Assembly (NCBI GenBank): GCA_014650475.1 | Contig: BMVA01000019.1 | Coordinates: 1 to 64,000, forward strand | Length of the DNA stretch: 64,000 nucleotides | Reading direction: 5' to 3' | From: Streptomyces albogriseolus | GTDB taxonomy: Bacteria; Actinomycetota; Actinomycetes; Streptomycetales; Streptomycetaceae | Shown: one piece after another, positions 1-12,300 of the stretch | How the letters are laid out: every line of letters starts with the position of its first letter | Numbering within the stretch: position 1 is the first letter of the stretch | Program-made: the position numbers and the translations under genes | Notes under the pieces: model-generated | Seen by the model: the letters and a program-made list of their open reading frames with translations, nothing else | The model's database searches: none | What the model was told of the DNA's origin: nothing

Positions 1-1943
1 CGCTTGAGGCGCTCCTCCAGCGGCAGCGCGGCCAGCTCCTCGGCCTTGCCCGCCTTCAGCGACTTGGCGGTGGCGCCCTCGAACAGCTGCATGAGCTTCT
101 GCAGCGGGTCGTAGCCCTCCGAGCGGCGGTCGTAGATCAGGTCCAAGGCGGTGGTCACTTCCTCCTCGCTGAACCGCGCGATCGGGAGGATCTTCGACGC
201 GTGGACGATCGCCGAGTCCAGGCCCGCCTTCACGCACTCGTCGAGGAAGACACTGTTCAGCAGGATGCGGGCGGCCGGGTTCAGCCCGAAGGAGATGTTC
301 GACAGGCCCAGGGTGGTCTGCACGTCCGGGTGACGGCGCTTCAGCTCACGGATGCCCTCGATCGTGGCCAGGCCGTCCTTGCGGGACTCCTCCTGGCCGG
401 TGCAGATCGTGAACGTCAGACAGTCCACGAGGATGTCCTCCTCGCGGATGCCCCAGTTCCCGGTCAGATCCGCGATCAGCCGCTCGGCGATCTCGACCTT
501 CTTCTCCGCCGTGCGCGCCTGCCCCTCCTCGTCGATCGTCAGCGCGATCAGCGCCGCACCGTGCTCCCGCGCCAGCTCCGTCACCCGGGCGAAGCGCGAC
601 TCGGGGCCGTCGCCGTCCTCGTAGTTCACCGAGTTGATCACCGCGCGGCCGCCGAGCTTCTCCAGCCCGGCGCGGATCACGTCGACCTCGGTGGAGTCCA
701 GCACGATCGGCAGCGTCGAGGCGGTCGCGAACCGGCCCGCCAGCTCCCGCATGTCCGCCACACCGTCACGGCCGACGTAGTCGACGCACAGGTCCAGCAG
801 GTGGGCGCCCTCGCGGATCTGCTCCCGCGCCATCTCCACGCAGTCGTCCCAGCGGCCCTCCAGCATCGCCTCACGGAACTTCCTCGACCCGTTGGCGTTC
901 GTGCGCTCACCGATCGCCAGATACGAGGTGTCCTGCCGGAACGGCACACTCTGATACAGCGACGCCGCACCCGGCTCCGGACGCGGCTCACGCTCCACCG
1001 GGGCCAGCTCCCGCACCCGCTCCACCAGCCGCCGCAGATGCTCCGGCGTGGTACCGCAGCAACCCCCCACCAGCGACAGCCCGTACTCCCGCACGAACGT
1101 CTCCTGCGCATCCGCCAGCTCCGGCGGGGAGAGAGGGAAGTACGCGCCGTCCGCGGTCAGGACGGGCAGGCCGGCGTTCGGCATGCACATCAGGGGGATA
1201 CGCGCCTGGCGGGCGAGATGACGCAGGTGCTCGGTCATCTCCCCCGGGCCCGTGGAGCAGTTGAGGCCGATCATGTCGATCCCGAGCGGCTCCAGCGCGG
1301 TCAGGGCCGCACCGATCTCCGAGCCGAGCAGCATCGTGCCCGTCGTCTCGAAGGCGAGGGAGCAGATCAGCGGCAGCCGGACACCGAGGGCGTCCATGGC
1401 GCGGCGGGCGCCCACGACGGCCGCCTTCGTCTGCAGCAGGTCCTGCGTGGTCTCCACCAGCAGGGCGTCCGCACCGCCCGTGACGAGCCCTTCGGCGTTG
1501 CGCGCGAAGCCGTCCCGCAGAGAGGCGTAGCCGATGTGGCCGAGGGTGGGCAGCTTGGTGCCCGGGCCCATGGAGCCCAGCACCCAGCGCGGCCGGCCGT
1601 CCCGGCCGGTGAACTCGTCCGCCGTCTCGCGGGCGATGCGGGCGCCCGCCTCGGACAGCTCGAAGATCCGCTCGGGGATGTCGTATTCGCCCAAAGCGGT
1701 GAGGTTGGCGCCGAACGTGTTCGTCTCGACGCAGTCGACGCCCGCGTCGAAGTACTCGGCATGGACCGAACGGACGATGTCGGGGCGGGTGACGTTCAGG
1801 ACCTCGTTGCAGCCCTCCAGCTGCTGGAAATCCTCGAGGGTCGGGTCCTGGGCCTGGAGCATCGTGCCCATGGCTCCGTCGGCCACCACCACACGGGTGG
1901 CCAGGGCCTCCCACAGTGCGGCGGCCCGGGCGGCGGCGGTCAT
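1..1943 (-). CDS. metH: Cobalamin-dependent methionine synthase (partial, C-terminus off window)
   Basis: Transfers the methyl group of 5-methyltetrahydrofolate to homocysteine via B12, in the cytoplasm. From the ATG at 1943, 647 codons are present and the frame runs off the left edge, so the cobalamin-binding and reactivation domains are not visible. Residues ~1-310 are the homocysteine-binding barrel, with the zinc cysteines in GLNCSTGP (~230) and GGCCGTTP (~296). The pterin-binding domain starts near 330 (ERTNANGSRKF) and continues through DLCVDYVGRDG. The start overlaps the stop of the kinase upstream (ATGA, 1940-1943), implying translational coupling. Together with the kinase and metK it forms a SAM-regeneration block, which suits an assembly line with an N-methyltransferase domain. 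Whether this is the only metH of the genome or a cluster-dedicated copy cannot be seen. Confidence 0.96.
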   Translation of the reverse strand, partial: MTAAARAAALWEALATRVVVADGAMGTMLQAQDPTLEDFQQLEGCNEVLNVTRPDIVRSVHAEYFDAGVDCVETNTFGANLTALGEYDIPERIFELSEAGARIARETADEFTGRDGRPRWVLGSMGPGTKLPTLGHIGYASLRDGFARNAEGLVTGGADALLVETTQDLLQTKAAVVGARRAMDALGVRLPLICSLAFETTGTMLLGSEIGAALTALEPLGIDMIGLNCSTGPGEMTEHLRHLARQARIPLMCMPNAGLPVLTADGAYFPLSPPELADAQETFVREYGLSLVGGCCGTTPEHLRRLVERVRELAPVEREPRPEPGAASLYQSVPFRQDTSYLAIGERTNANGSRKFREAMLEGRWDDCVEMAREQIREGAHLLDLCVDYVGRDGVADMRELAGRFATASTLPIVLDSTEVDVIRAGLEKLGGRAVINSVNYEDGDGPESRFARVTELAREHGAALIALTIDEEGQARTAEKKVEIAERLIADLTGNWGIREEDILVDCLTFTICTGQEESRKDGLATIEGIRELKRRHPDVQTTLGLSNISFGLNPAARILLNSVFLDECVKAGLDSAIVHASKILPIARFSEEEVTTALDLIYDRRSEGYDPLQKLMQLFEGATAKSLKAGKAEELAALPLEERLK

Positions 1944-2926
1944 CGAACATCCTCCAGGTACGGGGCGAGCTCACGGGCCGCCTCGGCGCCGTAGGCGCGG
2001 GCGAGATGGTCCAGCAGGATCCGCCGGCCGGGTCCGTAGGTCTGCGGGCCGACCGCCGCCAGGGACAGGGCGGCGAGCGCGCAGCCCAGGCGGGCGGCCG
2101 GGATCAGCGGCAGGCCCCACTCGGCGGAGGCGAGGAAGCCCGCGCGGAAGGCGTCGCCCACGCCCGTGGGGTCGGTCACGGGGACGGCGGGGATCGCGGG
2201 CACGGTCATGTCCAGGCCGTCGGCGGCCCGGCGGATGCGCACGCCGCCGGCCCCGAGCGTGGTGACCCAGGCTCCGACCCGGCGCAGCACCTCGGCGTCG
2301 CTCCACCCGGTGCGTTCCTGGAGCAGCGCGGCCTCGTACTCGTTGCCGAACAGCCAGCGGGCGCCGTCGACCAGTGCGCGGGTGTCCGCGCCGTCGAGGC
2401 GGGCCAGTTGCTGGGACGGGTCGGCGGCGAAGGGGATGCCCCGCTCACGGCACTGGCGGGTGTGACGCACCATCGCCGCCGGGTCGTTGGCGCCGACGAC
2501 GACCAGGCCCAGCTCGTCCGGGCGGACGGGCAGCCGGGTGAGGTCGATGCCGGCGGCCTCGGACATGGCGCCCGCGTGGAAGGCGGCGATCTGGTTGCCG
2601 TCGGCGTCCGTGGTGCACATGAAGCGAGCGGTGTGCCGCTCGGCGGACACGAGGACTCCGGTGGTGTCCACGCCGTGCTCCTTGAGCCACACCTCGTACT
2701 CGGCGAAGTCGCCGCCGACCGCGCCGACCAGCAGGGGACGCAGACCGAGACGGCCGAGGCCGTAGGCGATGTTGGCGGCCACCCCTCCCCTGCGTATGTC
2801 GAGCCGGTCCACGAGGAAGGACAGCGAGACGTGGGCCAGTTGGCCGGGGATCAGCTGATCCGTGAACCGGCCGGGGAAGACCGTCAGATGGTCGGTGGCG
2901 ACGGATCCGGTCACCGCGATGCGCAC
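1940..2926 (-). CDS. PfkB-family kinase, adenosine kinase-like
   Basis: A 328-aa ribokinase/PfkB-fold kinase. The N-terminal glycine motif GGVAANIAYGLG (residues ~47-58) and the C-terminal signature DPTGVGDAF (~252) with its catalytic aspartate are both present. I chose the GTG at 2926 because GGGAG lies 8 nt upstream and the protein then begins directly at the beta-strand VRIAVTGSV. Between metK (32 nt upstream) and metH (4-nt overlap downstream), the likely substrate is adenosine, released when S-adenosylhomocysteine is hydrolysed; phosphorylation would pull the SAM cycle forward. The substrate is inferred from context, because PfkB kinases also include sugar kinases. No SAH hydrolase or metF is in the window; they may lie left of metH. 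Confidence 0.85.
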   Translation of the reverse strand: MRIAVTGSVATDHLTVFPGRFTDQLIPGQLAHVSLSFLVDRLDIRRGGVAANIAYGLGRLGLRPLLVGAVGGDFAEYEVWLKEHGVDTTGVLVSAERHTARFMCTTDADGNQIAAFHAGAMSEAAGIDLTRLPVRPDELGLVVVGANDPAAMVRHTRQCRERGIPFAADPSQQLARLDGADTRALVDGARWLFGNEYEAALLQERTGWSDAEVLRRVGAWVTTLGAGGVRIRRAADGLDMTVPAIPAVPVTDPTGVGDAFRAGFLASAEWGLPLIPAARLGCALAALSLAAVGPQTYGPGRRILLDHLARAYGAEAARELAPYLEDVR

Positions 2927-2958
2927 GTGGGCACTCCCGTCGAGCTCGGCGGTCCGGC

Positions 2959-4167
<1,209 letters not shown>

Positions 4168-4176
4168 GACTCTCCA

Positions 4177-4209
4177 GGGGCTGAGGGCTCGGGGCTGGGG
4201 GCTCGGGGC
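4177..4209. repeat. 14-bp tandem repeat in spacer before metK
   Basis: Two nearly identical 14-bp units (ggggctgagggctc and ggggctgggggctc) plus a partial third fill most of the 49-nt gap between the stop of the small monooxygenase gene (4217) and metK (4167). This is probably slippage expansion. No function is apparent. Confidence 0.6.
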
Positions 4210-4216
4210 CGGGCGG

Positions 4217-5074
4217 TCAGGCGGCGGCGGGGCGGGCGTGGCGGCTCGCCGGGCGGGCCAGGCCGAGCCGGGCGCGCAGGGTGGCGCCCTCGGCGGCGGC
4301 GCGGCCGGAGACGCCCAGGTCGCGGGGCAGCGCCAGCGAGGGGTCGTCGGGGGCGGTGATGTCCACGACGAGGCCGTCGGCCCCGCTGCCGGCGAGCAGG
4401 GCGTGCGGGTCGGCGCCGGGCGGCAGCGCGCACAGCGCCTTGACGCCGGGGGCTCGGCGCCGCACGTCCCGGACGGTGCCGGCGTCGTGTCCTGCGCCCA
4501 GCAGCACCAGGTCGGCGTGGCCGGCCAGCGCGGGGTCGGTGACGGCCACGACCGGGTGGCCCTGGGGCGGGCGGGCGACGTTCAGCGGGCCCGCCACGTC
4601 GAAGTGGCGGCCCTTGTGGTCGAGGCGGTGGATGCCGTCCGGCCGCCAGTACAGGCCGTCGGCACGGTCGTGCACGAACGCGTCGTCGTCGAAGCTGTCC
4701 CACAGCCCGCGGGCGACCTCGATCAGTTCGGCGGTGCGGCCGTCCGCGTCGGCGGGTCCCGCCAGCCAGCCGGTGCGCCCGCGGGCGAGGTGGTCCAGGG
4801 AGGCGGTGATGCGGGCCACGTGGTACGGGGCCTGGTCGGCGGGGAGCGGGGCGACGATCAGGCCGATCCGGTCGGTGGCGGCGGCGACCGCGGCGGCCAG
4901 GGTGGTCGCCTCGAAGCGGGCCCGGGTGCCGTCGGCGGCGGCCCCGTCGTCGAGGACGACGGCGTCGAACCCGGCGGTCTCCGCGGCCCGTACGCGTCGC
5001 AGCACGTCCCCGAGCGTGGGCGGGGTGGTGCGGCTGTGGGCGGCTGTCCGGCCGATCAGGAGCGGGGCGGTCAT
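4217..5074 (-). CDS. Luciferase-like flavin monooxygenase, small subunit (SnaB-like)
   Basis: A 285-aa TIM-barrel flavin-dependent protein of the bacterial-luciferase superfamily. Visible family features are the DRIGLIVAP strand, [20 protein letters not shown] (the F420/FMN-site helix region) and [22 protein letters not shown]. The start ATG overlaps the stop of the larger subunit gene (ATGA, 5071-5074), so the two are coupled and probably made in equal amounts. The 426 + 285 aa pair mirrors SnaA/SnaB (about 422 and 277 aa), the FMNH2-dependent heterodimer that oxidises the D-proline ring of pristinamycin IIB. The region around the middle is shorter than in the partner, consistent with a non-catalytic or regulatory subunit. 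The substrate is unknown, and no flavin reductase is visible in the window. Confidence 0.8.
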   Translation of the reverse strand: MTAPLLIGRTAAHSRTTPPTLGDVLRRVRAAETAGFDAVVLDDGAAADGTRARFEATTLAAAVAAATDRIGLIVAPLPADQAPYHVARITASLDHLARGRTGWLAGPADADGRTAELIEVARGLWDSFDDDAFVHDRADGLYWRPDGIHRLDHKGRHFDVAGPLNVARPPQGHPVVAVTDPALAGHADLVLLGAGHDAGTVRDVRRRAPGVKALCALPPGADPHALLAGSGADGLVVDITAPDDPSLALPRDLGVSGRAAAEGATLRARLGLARPASRHARPAAA

Positions 5075-6351
5075 GCGGCGGCACCTGCCTCGGTGGTCGT
5101 CGTGGACGGTTCGGTGCCGAGGTTCTCGCGCAGCGTGCCGCCCTCGTACGAGGTGCGGTACAGGCCCCGGCGCTGCAGCTCGGGGATCACGTGGTCGACG
5201 AAGTCGTCGGCGGATCCCGGCAGATAGGGGAAGTCGATGTTGAAGCCGTCCGCGCCGCGCCCGGTGAACCAGCTCTCCATGTGGTCGGCGATCTGCTCCG
5301 GCGTGCCGGCGACGATGTCGCCCATCAGGCGCAGCGCGAGCTGCCGGATGCTCAGGTTCTCGCGCCGGGCCAGGCCGACGAGGCGTTCGGTCGTCGACTG
5401 GGACTGGTTGGTGTACGGGATGTCGGGGACGGGCCCGTCGATCGGGTACGCGCTCAGGTCGACGTCGCCGAGGAAGTCCTGCAGGGTGCGCAGGGCCACG
5501 TGGTCGTGGGTGAGGTCCTGCAGTTCCGCGAGACGCTGCCGGGCCTCGGTCTCGGTGGCCGCGACGATGGGCGCCAGGGTCGGCCAGACCAGGATCTTCT
5601 CCGGGTCCCGGCCGTGCCCGGCGGCGCGCTTCTTGAGGTCGGCGTAGAAGTCCTGGGCGTCGGACAGGGTGTTGTGCCGCGTGAAGATCACCTCGGCGTG
5701 GCGGGCCGCGAACTCGCGCCCCACCGGGGAGGAGCCGGCCTGGATGATCACCGGACGGCCCTGCGGCGGGCGTTCCAGCCCCAGCGGGCGGGAGACGTCG
5801 AAGTGCTCGCCGCGGTGGCCGGTGTAGCGCTCCCCCGAGTCCCACAGCCGCTGGACGACGTCGATGAACTCCTCGGCGCGGGCGTAGCGCAGGCCGTGCT
5901 CCAGGTGCTCCGGGAAGCCGAAGTTGACGGACTCCCAGGGTGCGGCCGAGGTGACGACGTTCCAGCCGGCCCGGCCGCCGCTGAGGTGGTCGAGGGAGGC
6001 GAACCGGCGGGCGACGTGGGCGGGTTCGTTGTAGGTGGTGGTGGCCGTGGCGCACAGTCCGATGTGCTCGGTGGCGGCGGCGTACGCGGCGAGCAGGGTC
6101 AGCGGCTCGAAGTGCTCGGTGCGCGAGGTGCGGCACAGGGAGTCCAGGCGAGTGCCCCACACGGCGACGATGTCGGCGATGAACACCGCGTCGAACAACC
6201 CGCGTTCGAGGGTCCGGGCGTTGCGACGGTGGAAGGCGAGGTCGAGCTGGGCGTCCGCCTGGGTGGCCGGATGACGCCAGGCCGCCACATGGCCGCCCGG
6301 CCCGTCGATGATGCCGGCCAGGGTGATGCGGCGCCGGCGCGGGGTGGTCAT
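5071..6351 (-). CDS. FMN-dependent monooxygenase of the NtaA/SnaA/DszA family, large subunit
   Basis: A 426-aa luciferase-like monooxygenase of the two-component type that needs reduced FMN from a separate reductase. Family landmarks are the N-terminal MRLxxFxxGxxxxxW-like region (HVAAWRHP), NEPAHVARRFASLDHLSGGRAGWNVVTS near 110-135, the AGSSPVGREFAARHAEVIF segment and the C-terminal GADGFNID. The start at 6351 has GGAG 9 nt upstream and lies 19 nt after the stop of the NRPS at 6371-13600, so it is in that operon. SnaA-family members oxidise ring nitrogens or neighbouring carbons of amine substrates. Here the target could be the product of the adjoining NRPS or a cyclic residue of the streptogramin-like peptide. 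The family call is firm; the substrate is inference. Confidence 0.88.
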   Translation of the reverse strand: MTTPRRRRITLAGIIDGPGGHVAAWRHPATQADAQLDLAFHRRNARTLERGLFDAVFIADIVAVWGTRLDSLCRTSRTEHFEPLTLLAAYAAATEHIGLCATATTTYNEPAHVARRFASLDHLSGGRAGWNVVTSAAPWESVNFGFPEHLEHGLRYARAEEFIDVVQRLWDSGERYTGHRGEHFDVSRPLGLERPPQGRPVIIQAGSSPVGREFAARHAEVIFTRHNTLSDAQDFYADLKKRAAGHGRDPEKILVWPTLAPIVAATETEARQRLAELQDLTHDHVALRTLQDFLGDVDLSAYPIDGPVPDIPYTNQSQSTTERLVGLARRENLSIRQLALRLMGDIVAGTPEQIADHMESWFTGRGADGFNIDFPYLPGSADDFVDHVIPELQRRGLYRTSYEGGTLRENLGTEPSTTTTEAGAAA

Positions 6352-6370
6352 GGTGGGTGCTCTCCTCGGG

Positions 6371-9300
6371 TCAGTTCGTGAGCGCGGACGCCAGGATCCG
6401 GGCGAGGCCGCGGACGTTGTCGCCGGTCAGCATGGTCACGTGGTTGCCGGGGACGACGCGGATGACGAGGTCGTCGACGTGGTCCTCCCAGCCGAGGCCG
6501 GGGCGGTGGTGGAAGCGGTCGCTCTCGTCGTAGGAGGCGCCCTTGCCGAAGCCGGTGTCGCCGGCCCGGAGCACCACGACCGGGCCCGGGGCGGGGCGGG
6601 GGCGGTAGCGCTGGACGGCCTCGACGCTGACGCGCATCAGTTCCACCGGGTCGCCGCCGCCGTCGCCGCGCATCCAGTCGGCGATCTGCGCGAGTTCGGC
6701 GAGATAGCCGGCGGCGCCGTCGGGTTCGGCGGCGGGGCCGGAGGGCTCCGGGCCGGCGGAGACCGCTGCCCGTCCCTCGGCGACCTCCCTGAGCTGCCGG
6801 GCGAAGGAGCCCTCGGCGTCGGCGTCGGTGAGGTCGCCGTCGGGGGCGCCCGCGTCGACCATCACCACCAGCGGCGGTCTGCCGCCGGCGGCGCCGATCA
6901 GGCGGGCCATCTCGTAGGCGAGGACGCCGCCGCCCGAGAAGCCGCCCAGCACGATGCGCTCCCCCCGCTCCAGGGCGGGGCGCAGCGCCTCCACGTACCG
7001 CTCGGCGAGCTGCTCCACGGACCGGTACTCCGGCTCGGGGTCCTCGGTCCGGGGGTCGCGGATGCCGACGAGGGCGTGCGGGCCGGTGTACTCGCGGGCG
7101 AGCTGCGCGTAGCAGGCGACCTGGCCGCCGGGCGGGTGGACGAGGTAGAGCGTGCCGGCGCCGGGGTGGCCGGCCGGCCGCAGCGGGACGAGGACGGAGG
7201 CGGCCCCGTCCGTGCCGTCCTCGGGCGCCGGTCCGGCCAGCAGCGCGGCCAGCTGGGCGGCGCGGGGGTGGGCGAGCAGGTCGTCCAGGCGCAGGGTCCG
7301 CCCGGTGCGCCGGGCCAGCTCGCGCAGCAGGCGCACGGCGAGCAGGGAGTGCCCGCCGGCGTCGAAGAAGTGGGTGCCGGGGGCGACGTCGGCGGTGCCG
7401 AACACCGTCTGCCAGGCCTCCTTGACCAGGCCGGCCTCGGGGCCGTCGGGCCAGGCGGGGGCGTCGTCGCCGGCGCCGTCCGGCCGGGGCGCGTCGGCCA
7501 TCCGCACCGGCGGGTCGTCGTCGAGGGCGGCCAGCACGTCGGTCACGGTCGCCGCACCGCCGGCCAGATCGGGCAGTTCGCGCAGCAGCCGGGCGCACTG
7601 GCCGACCAGCCGTGCCGCCTCCTCGTCGGCGAGCCGGGCGCGGTCGTGGACCGCGGCCAGGACCAGGCTGCCGTCGACGTCCCGGTAGGCGAGCAGCGTG
7701 ACCGGGAACGCGGTCTGCGAGCCGGCCGCGTCGGGCAGTTCGACCTCGATGCCCTGCGCGGCCAGGGCGGTGCGCAGGTCGTCGGAGCCGCGGGGGTAGT
7801 TCTCGAAGACGATGAGGCTCTCGACGAGCTTCTCGTCGGGGCGGCGTCCGCTCCACTGGTGGATCTGCCCGGTGGACACCCACTCGTAGGCGGCCATGTC
7901 GAGGGCGTGGTCGCGCAGTTCGGTCAGCAGCCGGGTCACGGCCGCGTCCGGGTCGACCCGGACGGTCATGGGCAGCGAGTTCATCAGCAGCCCGGGCAGC
8001 CGCTCCACGGAGTCCAGGGGGATGCCGCGGCCCGAGACGGTGACGCCGAAGCCGACCGGGGCGGACCCGGAGGTGACGCCCGCCCGGTAGAGCAGCAGCG
8101 CCCACACCGCCTGGAGCGCGGTGGACTCGGTGGCCGCGGAGGACGCCGCCCAGGACCGCAGCCGGTCGGCCTGTGCGGCGGCGATGCGCACCTCCGCGCG
8201 GCCGGACCCCGCCAGACCGGTCGCCGGGCCGGGGACGGCGGGGCGCACCAGCGGGGTGGCGTCGGGGACGGCGGAGGACCAGAACTCCCGGGCCGGCGCG
8301 GTGTCCTGCCCGGCCAGCCAGCGCGCGTAGTCTCGGACGTCGGGGCGCCGTTCGCCGCCCGGCAGCAGACCGCCGGCGAGGTAGGCGCGGTAGAACTCCT
8401 GGAGCAGCACGGACACGCTCCAGCCGTCCAGCAGCACGTGGTGGAAGGTGAGGAGGATCCGCGCGCGCTCCGGGCCGCCGTCCCCGGGGTCCGCCTCGTC
8501 GAGCACGTTGACCCGCAGCAGGCCGGGGCCGCGCAGGTCGAAGCCGCGCAGCCGGTCCCGTTCCCGCAGTTCCTCGAAGTCCACCGAGCCTGCCGGGTGC
8601 CGCACCACCTCGGCGCGGACGTGCTCGTGCAGGACCAGGCAGGGCTCGGCCTCCCAGTCGAAGGCCGCGCGCAGCACGGTCTCCCGGTCGAAGACCGACT
8701 GCCAGGCGGCCGTGAACCGGTCGGTGTCCAGGGGCCCGTGCCAGCGCCAGAACAGCTGCTCCACGTACCGGCCGGTGCCGCGGTGGGCGAGCGCGTCGAG
8801 GAGCAGGCCGTGCTGTTGCGGGGTGACCGGCACGGTGACCGGCCGCCCGTCCTCCGCGCCGGGCCGCGCCGGGGCGGGGAGGGCGGCGGGGCGGGGCCGG
8901 GAGCCGGTGCCCGGCGCCCCGATCTCGGCGGGGACGACGGTCGCCGGGTCGGCGCCGGCGAGCGTGGCCAGCACCCAGGCCATCTGGGCCACGAGCGCGT
9001 CCACCCCGGCCTCGTCCACGCCGTCGGCCGGGCTCGGCACCCAGGTCAGGCCCATGCGCAGCCGGCCGCCGTGGACGATCCCGTACACCTCGACGCCGTA
9101 CACCCGCTCGCAGCGGGCGGAGTGTTCGCGCGGGATGGGGCGCGGGGACATGGTGAAGCCGCCGGACGGGCTCAGCTGGTCGGCCTGCCCGTAGTAGTTG
9201 AAGCAGACGAGGGCCGGCGGCAGTTCGCGCAGCAGGGTGCGCAGGGAGGCGTCCGGGGAGAACTCGCGGCAGGCTCCGAAGCCGACCCCGCCGTCGGGCA

Positions 9301-12300
9301 CCGCCGTCAGGTCGCCGCCCACCGCGGCCAGGTAGCGGTCGGGCGGCAGCGCACGGTCGGCGCCGAGCACCAGCGGGTGGATGGAGGTGAACCAGCCGAC
9401 GGTGCGGAACAGGTCGTCGCGGCCGTGCCGGCCGTGGGTCTCCACGTCGAAGGTCACCGTGCGGGTGCCCCGCCAGCGGGCCAGGGCCTGCGCGAAGGCG
9501 CCGGTCATGACCTGGTGCACCTCCAGGCCCAGACGGGCGGGCAGCGGGCCGATCAGGCGGGCGGTGGCCTCGGGGTCGAGGGAGAACTCGACGCGGCGGA
9601 TGTGCTCCTCGTCCGGTGCGGGCGCGGTGAGCAGCAGGGTGTGCGCCGACTCCCGGGCGGCGGCGACACCGCGCCAGTGGTCCGCCTCGCCCTCGCGGGC
9701 CGCGACGGCGGGCAGCGAGGCCACCCAGTCCTCGTACCGGCAGGCCTCGGGGGGCAGCGCGGGCAGGACGCCGCCGGCCAGGGCGGTCAGGGCGTGCTCC
9801 AGGTCCTCGAGCAGGACGCGCCAGGAGACGCCGTCGACGACCAGGTGGTGCACGGCGATCAGCAGGTGGGCGGGCGCGGACGGCGCACGCCGGTCGCGCA
9901 CCAGCACGGCGCGCACATGGACGCCCTCGAGCGGGTCGAGGCTGCGCTCGGCGTCCTCCAGGGCGCGGTCGAAGTCGGCCTCCTCGGCGATGTCACGCTC
10001 CCACAGGACCTCCTGCGGCGGGTACGCGGCGAAGGGTTCGGCGGCGGTCATCAGGCGGGCGGAGGGGTCGGAGGCGTCGCCGTCGGGGTCGGGGGCGAAC
10101 CGCGCGGACAGCGCCGGGTGCGCGGCGACCACCGCCTGCAGGGCCAGGCGCAGGGTCGTGGGGTCGACGGCGTGGTTCAGCTCCAGCAGCACCGACTGGT
10201 TCCACTGGTGCCGGTCGGTCCTGATGTGCCGGAAGAACCAGGCCTGGACCGGGGCGAGCGGGGCGGCCCGTCCGGCGGGCGGGGGCGGCGCCGTGCGGCC
10301 GGTCCCGGCGTCGTCCTGCCCGGACTGCTCCGTGCCGCCGCCGAGGCGGGTGGCGAGGCCGGCGAGGACGGGGTGGCGGTAGACGTCGCGCAGGGCGAGG
10401 GAGAACCCCTCGCGGCGCAGCCGCGACACCATCTGCATGGCGAGGATGGAGTCGCCGCCCGCCTCGAAGAACTGGGCGTCGTCGGCCGCCTCGCCCAGGA
10501 GGTCGGCCCACACGGTGCGCACGGCCCGCAGGGCGTCGGCGGAGGGCGGGGCGGGTGCGGGGGGCTCCTCCGCGGGGGCGGGTGCGGCGGGCTCCCTCGC
10601 GGGGGCGGGTGCGGCGTCGTCGCGGTCGTGCGCGGGCGTGTCCGCCGGGGCGGTCGCGTCGGGCTGTCCGCCGGAGGTGAGGGCCGCCAGGGCGCGGCGG
10701 TCGGTCTTGCCGTTGGGCAGCAGGGGGATGTGCGGCACCGGGTGGAAGTGCGCCGGGATCATGTGGGAGGGCAGCCGGGACGCCAGAGCGGCGCGCAGGG
10801 CGGCGGCCGGGACGCCGGTCACCACGTGGGCGACGATCTGGAGGCTGCCGCGCGCGTGCCGGACCGCCTGGACGGCGGCGTCACGCACGTCGGGCAGCGC
10901 CACGAGGGCGGCCCTGACCTCGCCGAGTTCCACGCGGTTGCCGTTGACCTTCACCTGGTCGTCGAGGCGGCCCAGGTGGGTGAGCGTGCCGCCGGGCAGC
11001 AGCCGCACCAGGTCGCCGGTGCGGTAGACGGTGTCCGTGCGGTCGCCGAGCCGGAGCGTGCGGTAGCGCTCCGCGGTGCGCCCCGGGTCCCCGACGTAGC
11101 CGTCGGAGACCGTGCCGCCGCCGATCCACAGCTCGCCGGGGGCGCCCGGGGGCAGCGGGCGCAGCTCGTCGTCGAGGACGTAGCAGCGGATGTTGTCGAA
11201 GGGCACGCCGATCGGCACCTCGGCCCGCCGGGTCCAGAAGGCCCGGTCGCCGCGGCTCCAGGAGAACACCGTCGAGTACGACGTCTCGGTCGGTCCGTAG
11301 GCGTTGTGCAGCCGTGCCGGGTGCGCGGCCTCGAAGGCGGCGCGCAGCTCGTTGGGCAGCGACTCCCCGGTGGACACCACGGTGCGCAGGGTGCGGTTGG
11401 CGCCGAACGTGTCGGCCTCCAGCAGCAGCCGCAGCTGGGACGGCACGGCGTGCAGCAGGGTCACCCCGTGCCGGTCCAGGGTCTCGGCGAGCAGGTCGGG
11501 GTCGCGCTCGGCGTCCGGCGGGGCGACGACCAGGCGGGCGCCGGACACCAGGGCGACGAGCATCTCGTGGGCGCTGACGTCGAAGGTGAAGGGCGCCTTG
11601 AGCAGCACGGCGTCCTCGGGTCCGAGGCCGAAGTGCCGGATCGCGGCCAGGACGTCGGTGACCAGGGCGCGGTGGCTGAGCTGGACGCCCTTGGGCAGGC
11701 CGGTGGAACCGGAGGTGTACAGCACGTGCAGGGCGTCGGCGCCGGACGGTCCGGGCAGTGCGGCGCGGCCGCCGGGCACCGCGAGGCCTGAGAGGAGGAC
11801 CCGGCGGGGTCCGGGCGGGCAGGCGTCGGCCGTGGCGGGGTCGACCAGGGCGAGCCGCATGCCGCTGCTGTCGGCGATGTGGCGGCGGCGCGCCTCGGGA
11901 TGGGCGGCGTCCAGCGGGACGTAGGCGGCCCCGGTGCGCAGCACCGCGAGCATCGCGGCGACCGCGTCGGCGCTGCGCGGCAGCAGGACGCCCACCCGGT
12001 CGCCGGGCCGTACGCCCGCCTGTTCCAGGCCGGCGGCGAACGCGTCGATCCGGGCGTCCAGTTCGCGGTAGCTCCAGCGCAGGCCGTCGGCCTCGACCGC
12101 GGTGGCGTCGCCGCGGTCGGCGGCGCGCTCGCGCAGCAGGGTGTCGATGTCGGTGTCGGGGACCGGGTGGTCGGTCGCGTTGAGGAAGTCCAGCGTGGCG
12201 CGGGCGCGCGGGCCGATGCCGTCCAGCGCGCCGACGGGCCGCTCGGGTTCGGCGACGAGCTGGGCGGCGAGCGTGGCGACGTGCTCGGTGAACGCCTCGG

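Noticed and set aside
4217-6351. Bacterial luciferase or alkanesulfonate monooxygenase operon
   Set aside because: No sulfonate transport, reductase or lux genes. Tight linkage to the NRPS operon and the SnaA/SnaB size pairing favour a biosynthetic role.
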